Shown piece after piece: positions 15,406-22,838 of a stretch of DNA of 40,149 bases. The position numbers and the translations under genes were made by a program. The stretch covers positions 15,067-55,215 of the forward strand of contig DKZK01000030.1 of the NCBI GenBank assembly GCA_002493625.1, read 5' to 3'. The number at the start of each line of letters is the position of its first letter. Position 1 is the first letter of the stretch. Origin of the DNA: Lachnospiraceae bacterium UBA7076 (GTDB lineage Bacteria > Bacillota > Clostridia > Lachnospirales > Lachnospiraceae). A model generated the notes under the pieces. That model was not told the DNA's origin and did no database searches. It saw only the letters and a program-made list of their open reading frames with translations.

Positions 15406-16536
15406 CTACGAGGTGGGGAGAGTGACCTCAAAGCATGTAACCCCATCTGCGCTTGTGGCGGTTATAGTTCCCTTATGAAGCTCAACAATATGCTTTGCAA
15501 TGGCAAGTCCAAGACCTGCGCCTCCGCTGCCTGAGTTTCTTGCCGTATCAAGACGGTAAAACTGCTCAAATATCCGTTCAAGCTTTTCGGAAGGGATTGT
15601 GTTTCCCTCATTGGAAAAGCTGATGCATACTCTGTCTGTATCCGACTTCAGGCTTACATGAATGCTGGTATTTTCGTAGCTGTAATTAACGGCATTTCTG
15701 AGAAGATTATCAAAAACCCTTTGTAATTTATCAGCGTCACAGAGTATCATGATATCCGCCTTTGCATCAAGGTCACATGTAATGTTTTTGTCTGCAAGCA
15801 TAGGCTTAAACTCAAATACAAGCTGCTCAAGCATCCTTGTCAGATTTATTTTCCCATACTCCAGAGAAATGTTTGACAGGTTAAATCTTGTTATCTCGAA
15901 AAACTCATTTATCAAATCCTCAAGACGCTCTGCCTTGTCTAAGGCTATAGACAGGTATTTTTGCCGTGTTTCTTCGGAAATCATATTCTCATTCCTTAAG
16001 AGAGTTAAATATCCAATGACGGAGGAAAGAGGCGTTTTTAAATCATGGGCAAGGTACATTACAAGGTCGTCCTTACGCTGATTTGCAAGCTCTGCATCCA
16101 GCTTTCTGTTTGCGAGAGTGTGCCGTATGGAATTTATCTTTTTTTCCGTGGAGGCAAGCTCCGGCGCAAGCGCAACATCCTCCTCCGACTCTTTTACAAG
16201 CGTGTCGATTCCCCGGTTGACTTCCTCAAAATACTTTGTAAAAAAATTAAGGTAAAAACGAAAAATTATAAAAAATAATGCAGCCATTGTAAGCACGATT
16301 ATTAAGTCCATGTGTCTGTGAACTTTGTCATAGTAAAAGGTAAGGGCGGCATAATAATCAATTTTGAAAACATGTTCAAGCATGTATACAAACCAGTTTC
16401 CGAAATTCGCGTAAATAAAAGACTGATAGAGGAAATAGACAAATGCTATGGCAGCCAAAACCATGAGCATTGTCTGGAAAAATATTTTTGTTTTGATTGG
16501 AGCAAAATCCTTGCTTTTCTTTTTTCTATTTTTCAA
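15406..16536 (-). CDS. VanS-like sensor histidine kinase
   Basis: A 376-aa membrane kinase that should phosphorylate the response regulator encoded just upstream. Two membrane helices (about 19-40 and 76-96) enclose a short external loop of about 35 residues. The H-box is DLVMYLAHDLKTPLSSVIGY with phosphoacceptor His164, very close to the form in VanS proteins. An N-box (DNLLRNAVNYS, near 285) and G-boxes (FEQFYRLD, GGAGLGLAIAKHIVELH) complete the ATPase domain. The start overlaps the end of the regulator gene by 11 bases, so the two are translationally coupled. The short external loop suggests sensing in or near the membrane. A terminator follows, then two VanY-like genes. Confidence 0.93.
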   Translation of the reverse strand: MKNRKKKSKDFAPIKTKIFFQTMLMVLAAIAFVYFLYQSFIYANFGNWFVYMLEHVFKIDYYAALTFYYDKVHRHMDLIIVLTMAALFFIIFRFYLNFFTKYFEEVNRGIDTLVKESEEDVALAPELASTEKKINSIRHTLANRKLDAELANQRKDDLVMYLAHDLKTPLSSVIGYLTLLRNENMISEETRQKYLSIALDKAERLEDLINEFFEITRFNLSNISLEYGKINLTRMLEQLVFEFKPMLADKNITCDLDAKADIMILCDADKLQRVFDNLLRNAVNYSYENTSIHVSLKSDTDRVCISFSNEGNTIPSEKLERIFEQFYRLDTARNSGSGGAGLGLAIAKHIVELHKGTITATSADGVTCFEVTLPTS

Positions 16537-17227
16537 TTGTATATCCCACTCCCCATACTGTTTTTATAAATTTTGTATTTTTTGACGTGTCGTTCATTTT
16601 CTCCCGCAGTCTTCCGATGTGCGCCATAACCGTATTGTTGTTGTCAAGAAATTTTTCGCCCCACACAGCCTCGAACAGCTCCTCGGAGGAGACAACCCTG
16701 CCCTGATGTTCGCAAAGATACCAGAGTATGGAAAATTCAATTGGCGTAAGGTGAAGCTCCTGCTCGTAGAGGTAGCACTTATGGCTTTCCTTGTTTAGGA
16801 AAAGACCTCTTATGTCACATTCGCCCGTATTATCGGTCAGAGCAGGGGAGGTGACATTGTATTTTTTATACCGTCTTAGCTGCGTTTTTACCCTTGCAAC
16901 CGCCTCAAGGGGATTGAAAGGCTTTGTAATATAATCATCAGCGCCCATTGTTAGCCCCATTATCTTGTCATTGTCCGCAACCTTGGCGGTGAGCATGATG
17001 ACCGGATAAAAAAAGCGTTCCCGTATTTTCTGCAAAATTTGAAAGCCGTCAACATCAGGAAGCATAACGTCCAGAATTGCCAGATCAAATTCAACCTCGC
17101 TAATGCATTTCAATGCATCTGTTCCGTTATAAAATTTGTATACCGTGTAGCCGTCATTTGTCAGGTAAACCTCCATAAGGTCGGCGATTTCCTTTTCGTC
17201 GTCCACCAAAAGGATTTTTTCGTTCAT
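16526..17227 (-). CDS. VanR-like OmpR-family response regulator
   Basis: A 233-aa DNA-binding regulator. The receiver domain (1-120) starts ILLVDDEKEIADLMEVYL, has the phosphoacceptor Asp53 in LAILDVMLPDVDG, Thr in VIMLTAK and Lys in DDYITKPFNPLE. The C-terminal winged helix (about 130-233) ends TKFIKTVWGVGYTIEK. Several stretches (EIADL, YLCEHQGRVVSSEELF-like, LREKMNDT) closely follow the VanR proteins of glycopeptide-resistance systems. GGAGGAC lies before the ATG and a consensus promoter lies about 90 bases upstream. It probably controls the downstream VanY-like genes and perhaps others. Presence of VanR likeness does not by itself show vancomycin resistance. Confidence 0.93.
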   Translation of the reverse strand: MNEKILLVDDEKEIADLMEVYLTNDGYTVYKFYNGTDALKCISEVEFDLAILDVMLPDVDGFQILQKIRERFFYPVIMLTAKVADNDKIMGLTMGADDYITKPFNPLEAVARVKTQLRRYKKYNVTSPALTDNTGECDIRGLFLNKESHKCYLYEQELHLTPIEFSILWYLCEHQGRVVSSEELFEAVWGEKFLDNNNTVMAHIGRLREKMNDTSKNTKFIKTVWGVGYTIEK

Positions 17228-17314
17228 CTTATGTCCTCCTTATAAATGGTATATCATCTGCATCAAATTTTATATAAAATACTTATAAAATGTTCTTATG
17301 TAAAAATATAAATC

Positions 17315-17343
17315 ATATTAAAATATAAACCGGCATATGTCAA
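17315..17343 (-). promoter_or_regulatory. Predicted promoter of the vanR-like operon
   Basis: On the minus strand TTGACA (17343-17338) and TAATAT (17320-17315) are 17 bases apart, 88 bases before the vanR-like ATG. Divergent from the promoter at 17425. Confidence 0.65.
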
Positions 17344-17424
17344 ATTTTCAGGTAATTATACAACGGATGCTATTAAGCTTACGGGTTAAAATGAATGGAG
17401 CAGCCTCTTTTTTCAATATCCGGC

Positions 17425-17453
17425 TTGATATTCTGCGCAACAGTGAATATAAT
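17425..17453 (+). promoter_or_regulatory. Predicted sigma-A promoter
   Basis: TTGATA (17425-17430) and TATAAT (17448-17453) with 17-base spacing, 44 bases before the small membrane gene. Confidence 0.7.
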
Positions 17454-17496
17454 ATAATTAATTTGCACTTTATAAATATTTCACATGGAGGTACAT

Positions 17497-17823
17497 ATGG
17501 AAAACACAAATTCGGGAAAAAACACATGTATCGTTATTGGCGGCTACATGGCAGTAAAGAGTATCATTAATCTTATTATGAATTTTGGGCTTGGAAATGT
17601 GGTTACGCTTGTTGTAAGTGTAGCGCTTGCATTTGCGCTCATTGCAGGAATCAAGTATTTCAATTTCGTTACGGCGGCATATCTTGTCGTTATTTTTCTT
17701 ATACATGTTGTGGGAAACATAACAGGTCATCACTGGTTTTATTTGGCAGAAGGCATAATTGACGTGATTTTTGCTTTTATATTAGTCGCAGGAAGCGGTG
17801 TGAGGGCGCATTTTGATAAATAG
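17497..17823 (+). CDS. Small membrane protein, hypothetical
   Basis: A 108-aa protein, not assigned to a family. It has three or four hydrophobic helices (about residues 13-33, 37-57, 61-78, 85-102), a short polar N-terminus and a basic end (RAHFDK). The ATG at 17497 has GGAGG five bases upstream; an ATG four codons earlier overlaps that site. A consensus promoter lies in front and another promoter directly after, so it is probably transcribed alone, between the divergent vanR-like operon and the chemosensory operon. It has no chemotaxis or peptidoglycan motif. A role in either system is only a positional guess. Confidence 0.75.
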   Translation: MENTNSGKNTCIVIGGYMAVKSIINLIMNFGLGNVVTLVVSVALAFALIAGIKYFNFVTAAYLVVIFLIHVVGNITGHHWFYLAEGIIDVIFAFILVAGSGVRAHFDK

Positions 17824-17877
17824 CGGCTTTTGTCGGAGTAAGAAGCCATTTATATGTCCCTTTAAAGCAATGTAGCG

Positions 17878-17906
17878 TTGACAAATAAAACAAATAATTG
17901 TATTAT
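17878..17906 (+). promoter_or_regulatory. Promoter of the chemosensory operon
   Basis: TTGACA (17878-17883), a 17-base spacer and TATTAT (17901-17906): an almost perfect housekeeping promoter 50 bases before the first kinase gene. No sigma-28-type sequence was found, so the operon does not look flagellar-regulated. Confidence 0.8.
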
Positions 17907-17955
17907 TTAGGAATGGAAATAACATTTTAAGACACGTGCATGGAGGCATTGCAAT

Positions 17956-19386
17956 ATGAAGCTTGACTGGTTAAATTCCCAAATTGCAAATGAAGCAATT
18001 GAGCTGATTCTTGTTTTCAATAAGGAAGGTAAAATTCTGTTTGGAAACAAAACGGCAGAGGATAAGCTTGAGTATGGCAATGATGAACTTTTAGCATGCG
18101 GTATGTCTCAGATTTTCAGACAGGATTTTGACCTTGGAGCGGAAGCCTGTCATACATTTTTGGACAGTATTGAAAAGGGAAATAAGGAGCTTGCCATGTA
18201 TCGCAAAAACAATTCCTGTTTCTCTGTTAACGTGCGCGTTATTACGACTGACATACCGGATACATACATAATTATGGCGGAGGATATTACAGCCAGTATA
18301 AATAAAAGAGTGAGAAAGCTCAAGGAGGACGAGGAGGAAAGCGGCAGAGTCAGAAATCAGTTTACTGCCAATGTCACACATGAGCTTCGGACCCCTGTCA
18401 ACGGCATTAAGGGGCAGGCGTTAGCCCTTCGGGAGGAGATAGAAGATCCCCAGCAGAAAAAGATGGTGGATGTCATATTGCATTGCTGTGAAAATATGCT
18501 TTCACTTATAAATGACGTTTTGGATTACGCCAAGATTGAGACGGGCAAATTTACCATAGATGAAACGGAATTTGATTTTTACGAGCTGATGGAAAAGGTA
18601 ATCGCCACTCACAGCATGGAGATAAGCCGTAAGGAGCTTCGGCTGAATGTCAGTATAGATGAGCAGATTCCAAGATTTATGATTGGTGACGAGCTGAGGA
18701 TAGGACAGATACTCAACAACCTTTTATCCAATGCGGTAAAGTTTACGACGGTTGGATATGTCAGCCTTGCAATAAATAAGACAATGCAGGCAAATGATGA
18801 GGTTGAGCTCTTTTTTATGGTGAAGGACACCGGTATCGGAATTTCACCGAAGGAACAGGATAAGCTGTTTCAAAGCTTCAGCCAGGTGGATGCATCCATT
18901 ACAAGGCGGTTTGGAGGCACAGGACTTGGTCTTGTAATTACAAAGCAGCTGATTGAGCTTATGAATGGAAATATTTATGTGGAAAGCGAAAAGGGGAAAG
19001 GAAGCACATTTTCTTTTTCAATAAAGCTTAAAACAACTGAAAATCCGGAGGATAATCAGAGACAGACATATGCTGACTGGAACAATTACGTAAATGAAGA
19101 AGACCTGAATACGGAAGGTCTTATGCAGTTTGGAGAGCCTGAAAACAGACGGGAGCTCAGAAAGCGTATGGATAAGCTTGTGCTTTCCATCGAGCTTGGC
19201 GCATGGGAAAAGGCGGAGGTTCTCGCATCTACAATCAAGGCGCTTGTTGATGGCGCAGGTGAGGACATGAAAAAACATGTGCTTCGACTGGAAATGGCAA
19301 TCAGAAAAGCAAATTATGACAGAAGCATGACCGCATATGACAACTTGAAAAATGCTCTCATTACAGGGCTTGATGAAAAGGAGTGA
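17956..19386 (+). CDS. PAS-domain soluble histidine kinase with Hpt-like tail
   Basis: A 476-aa cytoplasmic kinase at the head of the chemosensory operon. Order: PAS-like domain (about 10-115), a short coiled coil (115-135), HisKA with FTANVTHELRTPVNGIKGQA (His142), HATPase with NNLLSNAVKFT (N-box), DTGIGIS (G1), FQSFSQVDASITRRFGGTGL (F and G2, 20 residues), and a helical C-terminal piece (about 395-476). That tail has the spacing of an Hpt domain but reads LASTIKALVDG where an Hpt has HxLKG, so the phosphorylatable His is absent. The HisKA-HATPase form is that of hybrid kinases, yet no receiver is attached; the next gene encodes a receiver, so they are a likely pair. GGAGG lies about ten bases before the ATG. 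The kinase has no membrane helix, so the signal is internal. Confidence 0.9.
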   Translation: MKLDWLNSQIANEAIELILVFNKEGKILFGNKTAEDKLEYGNDELLACGMSQIFRQDFDLGAEACHTFLDSIEKGNKELAMYRKNNSCFSVNVRVITTDIPDTYIIMAEDITASINKRVRKLKEDEEESGRVRNQFTANVTHELRTPVNGIKGQALALREEIEDPQQKKMVDVILHCCENMLSLINDVLDYAKIETGKFTIDETEFDFYELMEKVIATHSMEISRKELRLNVSIDEQIPRFMIGDELRIGQILNNLLSNAVKFTTVGYVSLAINKTMQANDEVELFFMVKDTGIGISPKEQDKLFQSFSQVDASITRRFGGTGLGLVITKQLIELMNGNIYVESEKGKGSTFSFSIKLKTTENPEDNQRQTYADWNNYVNEEDLNTEGLMQFGEPENRRELRKRMDKLVLSIELGAWEKAEVLASTIKALVDGAGEDMKKHVLRLEMAIRKANYDRSMTAYDNLKNALITGLDEKE

Positions 19387-19394
19387 GGGCTGAT

Positions 19395-20492
19395 ATGGAG
19401 AGAAAACACACTGACGACGAGACACCAAAAATACTTATAGTGGACGATATTGACATGAACGTGGCTATTCTGGATAACATTCTTCAAAGCGAGGGCTATG
19501 ATACAATGTGTGCCACAAATGTTCATGATGCGTTGGAGCTTATTAAGGTGAATAAGCCGTCCCTTGTTTTGTCAGACCTTTCTATGCCGGAGATTGACGG
19601 TATGGAATTTTGCCGTATGCTTAAGAGCAATCCGAAGACGAGGGATATTCCCTTTGTGTTTATAACTGTGCTTGATACAACAAGTGAGAAGGAAAATGCA
19701 TTTTCAACGGGCGCGGTTGATTTTATACCGAAGCCTTTTGACAGTGTAGAGGTTATCATGCGTGTCAGAAATCATATTACCAACTATCAGCTTAAACAGC
19801 AGATGGGTAATTATAACCGCATGATGCACAAGCTTGTTGACGAGCAGAAAAAAAAGCTGGAGCAGGAGCAGGAAAATGTTTTGATGGCTCTTGTAAAGCT
19901 TATGGGCAAGCGCGATGAAAAACTTGGCGCGCATATGGAAAATGTTGGTTACAACAGCAGGATTATGGCGCAGGGATTGCAGCTTCTTCCTAAATTTGAG
20001 CATGAGATTTCAGACAAATTTATTGAGACCATTGAAAAAGCAGCGATGCTTCATGATATAGGCGGTTTTATTCTGGCGGATCAGGCAGAAATATCAAAGA
20101 ACCGGCAAAAGCAGTGGGATGAGGAATACATAAAAAGCTGTCTTGAGAAGAGCTCCGAGATACTTGAGGAGATATGCGTTGATCAGATTGATGGTTATTA
20201 TCTTACAATGGCGATTGAGATAGTAAACTATCATTATGCTAATTGGAATGGAACCGGTTATCCTGCCTTAAAGGGGGCGAACATTCCTTTGGAGGCAAGA
20301 ATAGTTGCGTTGCTTGACGACTTTGACAGCTCCGTTTCCAGAGGAACAGACATGGCGGTAGATTCCGTGGAAGAAAAAATAAAACTTATAAATGAAAATA
20401 GTGGAGTATACTACGATCCGGACCTTGTTGATGTTTTCAACAAGATATGGAGACAGATGAAAGTAAATGAACATTTTAACAAAAATGTTTAA
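19395..20492 (+). CDS. Response regulator with HD-GYP-like output domain
   Basis: A 365-aa protein: receiver (about 11-130; Asp61 in LVLSDLSMPEIDG, Lys in PKPFD), a coiled coil (about 135-165), and an HD-GYP-like domain (about 165-360). HD-GYP domains hydrolyse c-di-GMP. Here HD is kept (MLHDIGGFI, His220-Asp221) and NWNGTGYP (283-290) and ARIVALLDDFD are recognisable, but the usual HDIGK lysine is Gly, the HxxxG site before EIL reads CLEKSSEIL, and HHE before the GYP motif reads HYA, so several metal ligands are missing. It may bind rather than cleave the nucleotide. I start at ATG 19395, with GAGGG five bases upstream; a GTG at 19383 overlapping the kinase end is possible. The kinase stop is eight bases before this start, so they are cotranscribed. 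Confidence 0.88.
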   Translation: MERKHTDDETPKILIVDDIDMNVAILDNILQSEGYDTMCATNVHDALELIKVNKPSLVLSDLSMPEIDGMEFCRMLKSNPKTRDIPFVFITVLDTTSEKENAFSTGAVDFIPKPFDSVEVIMRVRNHITNYQLKQQMGNYNRMMHKLVDEQKKKLEQEQENVLMALVKLMGKRDEKLGAHMENVGYNSRIMAQGLQLLPKFEHEISDKFIETIEKAAMLHDIGGFILADQAEISKNRQKQWDEEYIKSCLEKSSEILEEICVDQIDGYYLTMAIEIVNYHYANWNGTGYPALKGANIPLEARIVALLDDFDSSVSRGTDMAVDSVEEKIKLINENSGVYYDPDLVDVFNKIWRQMKVNEHFNKNV

Positions 20493-20534
20493 ATATATTA
20501 TTAAATAAAGACTTTTACGTCTGAGGAGGCAGAT

Positions 20535-21338
20535 GTGATAACAGATAATGAATTTAAACGTATTGTAGAGTACATGAGGCACAATTTTGGAATTGAGCTT
20601 GGACAGAAAAGGGTTCTGGTAGGTGGAAGGCTTGAAAATTACCTTGCAAGAAACGGTTATGCAAACTATAACGAGTTTATGGCTAAGGTCGAGTCAGACC
20701 CCACCGGTTCGGCAGCTACAGATTTAGTAAATGTTCTGACGACAAACCATACATATTTTATGCGGGAAAGCGCACACTTTGATTACATGAAACGGGTGGC
20801 ACTGCCATGGGCAAAAAAATATGCAGAGCGTACAAAAGACCTTCGCGTATGGTGCGGAGCATCCTCTACCGGAGAAGAACCGTACACCCTTGCCATGATT
20901 ATTCTTGATTTTTTTGGTCTGGAGCATCATAGTTGGGATACGAAGATTCTTGCCACGGATATATCAAAAAGAGTTCTTGAGCATGCAATCAGGGGCGTAT
21001 ATCTGGAGGAGAATATAGCGCCGTTGCCACAGAATTGGAAACAACACTTTTTTAAGAGAATCAGCGATGAAGAATTCAAAGTGAAGGATGAGCTTAAGAA
21101 CGAGGTCATTTACAGACAGTTTAATCTTATGAAGCCTTTACCGTTTAAGAAAAAGTTTCATATTGTATTCTTACGTAATGTAATGATATACTTTGATGAT
21201 GATACAAAGCATGATCTTGTAAACAGGATATATGATTTCATGGAACCGGGTGGATTTTTATTTATTGGTACAACGGAGAGCTTAGACAGAAATAAAGTGA
21301 AGTTCCAGTATGTCCAGCCTTCAATATATAGAAAGTAG
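20535..21338 (+). CDS. cheR: Chemotaxis protein methyltransferase CheR
   Basis: A 267-aa cytoplasmic enzyme that methylates glutamates of chemoreceptors with S-adenosylmethionine. It has the N-terminal helical CheR domain (about 1-75), TTNHTYFMRE (near 69), the SAM-binding VWCGASSTGEEPYTLAM (near 104), LATDIS (near 139) and the C-terminal IVFLRNVMIYFD (near 212). The start codon is GTG at 20535, with GAGGAGG (20523-20529) five bases in front; the nearby ATG at 20533 is followed directly by a stop in its frame. Length is normal for the family. It lies 42 bases after the REC-HD-GYP gene and nine bases before cheB, within the chemosensory operon. Confidence 0.95.
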   Translation: MITDNEFKRIVEYMRHNFGIELGQKRVLVGGRLENYLARNGYANYNEFMAKVESDPTGSAATDLVNVLTTNHTYFMRESAHFDYMKRVALPWAKKYAERTKDLRVWCGASSTGEEPYTLAMIILDFFGLEHHSWDTKILATDISKRVLEHAIRGVYLEENIAPLPQNWKQHFFKRISDEEFKVKDELKNEVIYRQFNLMKPLPFKKKFHIVFLRNVMIYFDDDTKHDLVNRIYDFMEPGGFLFIGTTESLDRNKVKFQYVQPSIYRK

Positions 21339-21347
21339 GGGAAAAGT

Positions 21348-22370
21348 ATGCGACCAATCAGAGTATTAGTATGTGATGATTCATTGATGTTCAGAAATAT
21401 GCTTGTAAAAGGACTTAATGCTGATCCGAATATTGAAGTAGTGGCACAGGCTGCCGATGCATATGAAGCGAGAGACGCAATCATAAAATATAAGCCTGAT
21501 GTTATGACTCTTGACGTTGAGATGCCGAGAATGAGCGGTATAGAATTCGTTAAAAGGCTTATGCCCCAGTATCCGCTTCCGGTTGTTATGATAAGCTCAT
21601 TAAGTAACAAGGTATTTGACGCCCTTGATGCGGGAGCTGTAGATTTTGTTAAGAAGCCTGACAGTATGGATAAGGCAAAGCTTGAGGAATTTTTTACCCA
21701 GGATCTTGCAGCAAAGGTCAAGATTGCGTCAACCGCAAAGGTTGCCAAATATAAGTTTGCCGGAACGGAAGCTGTTTCGGGAAATATAAGTACGGCAAAT
21801 AAAAACCGTATTGTTGCAATCGGAGCATCGACAGGCGGAACGGAGGCAATATTTGAGGTAGTAAAAAGATTTAAGAGAGATATACCGGGTGTTGTCATTG
21901 TACAGCATATGCCGCCGGGCTTTACAAAAATGTATGCGGAACGTCTTAACAACCAGTGTGAGGTTGCCGTTAAGGAGGCAGCCACGGGAGATGTGGTGCG
22001 TCAGGGACATGTGCTTCTTGCGCCGGGAAGCATGCAGATGAAGCTCGTTAAGGTCAACGGAGTTTATCAGGTAGAATGTAAGGGTACTGAGAGGGTCAAC
22101 GGACACTGCCCTTCCGTAGATGTTCTGTTTAATTCCGTAGCAAGGCTTGCAGGAAAGGATGCAGTTGGCGTTATTCTTACCGGCATGGGCGGTGATGGAG
22201 CAAAGGGACTTCTGGAGATGCGCAAAGCAGGGGCGCAGACAATCGGACAGGATGAGGCAACCTGTGTTGTTTACGGTATGCCGAAAGTGGCATATGATTT
22301 AGGTGCTGTTCAGTACCAGTTAGGTGTTACGGCTATTGCAGGAAAAGTTTACAGCCTGTTAAGCAAATAG
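21348..22370 (+). CDS. cheB: Chemotaxis response regulator protein-glutamate methylesterase CheB
   Basis: A 340-aa two-domain enzyme. The receiver (1-120) starts RVLVCDDSLMFRNMLVKGL and has Asp in DVMTLDVEMPRMSG. The C-terminal esterase (about 145-338) shows the catalytic Ser in IGASTGGTEAI, His in VVIVQHMPPGFTKMYAERLN and Asp in LTGMGGDGAKGL. It removes methyl groups from receptors, opposing CheR, when phosphorylated by CheA. GGGGAAAAG lies before the ATG. Length and layout are normal. Its place between cheR and the cheY-like gene fits coordinated adaptation control. Confidence 0.97.
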   Translation: MRPIRVLVCDDSLMFRNMLVKGLNADPNIEVVAQAADAYEARDAIIKYKPDVMTLDVEMPRMSGIEFVKRLMPQYPLPVVMISSLSNKVFDALDAGAVDFVKKPDSMDKAKLEEFFTQDLAAKVKIASTAKVAKYKFAGTEAVSGNISTANKNRIVAIGASTGGTEAIFEVVKRFKRDIPGVVIVQHMPPGFTKMYAERLNNQCEVAVKEAATGDVVRQGHVLLAPGSMQMKLVKVNGVYQVECKGTERVNGHCPSVDVLFNSVARLAGKDAVGVILTGMGGDGAKGLLEMRKAGAQTIGQDEATCVVYGMPKVAYDLGAVQYQLGVTAIAGKVYSLLSK

Positions 22371-22406
22371 ATACATACACATACAATAGAAAGGAGCAAG
22401 GCGCGA

Positions 22407-22799
22407 ATGAAGATTTTATTGGCAGAAGATGACTTTGCCAGCCGGAAATTTATGGATAAGCAGCTCTCTAAGTATGGAGAATGTGATGTCATGGTGGATG
22501 GCGAAGAAGCAGTTGATGCTTTCATGATGTCGCTTGAGGACGGAGAACCCTATGATTTGGCGTGTCTTGATGTCATGATGCCGGTCATGGACGGGTATCA
22601 GGTTTTGAGGGCAATCCGCAATATTGAAGCGCAAAGAGGAATCCCCAAGGAAAAGTGCGTCAAGGTTATTATGACTACCGCACTTAATGATGAGCGTAAT
22701 GTCAAAATGGCATTTGAACTTGGGTGCGAGGCGTACGCAGGGAAACCGATAGATGTGGAAAAATTCGAAAAGGTACTGAAAAAGCTGAATCTTATATAA
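22407..22799 (+). CDS. cheY: CheY-like single-domain response regulator
   Basis: A 130-aa stand-alone receiver. It begins MKILLAEDDFASRKFMDKQL, has phosphoacceptor Asp in LACLDVMMPVMDGYQVL (near residue 53), the TT switch in VIMTTALND, and Lys in AYAGKPID. These residues support phosphorylation by CheA in the same operon. Single-domain receivers here act on the motor (CheY) or as phosphate sinks. The family of receivers with EAQRG and longer loops is not always true CheY, so the symbol is by context. GGAG lies twelve bases before the ATG, and the gene sits 36 bases after cheB. Confidence 0.85.
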   Translation: MKILLAEDDFASRKFMDKQLSKYGECDVMVDGEEAVDAFMMSLEDGEPYDLACLDVMMPVMDGYQVLRAIRNIEAQRGIPKEKCVKVIMTTALNDERNVKMAFELGCEAYAGKPIDVEKFEKVLKKLNLI

Positions 22800-22838
22800 G
22801 AGGAAAAGCAAAGGTAAATCCTTAAGATTGGAGGAAGT

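Noticed and set aside
17956..18010. Flagellar-type (sigma-28) control of the chemosensory operon
   Set aside because: No TAAA-N15-GCCGATAA-like sequence was found, while a near-perfect housekeeping promoter is present.
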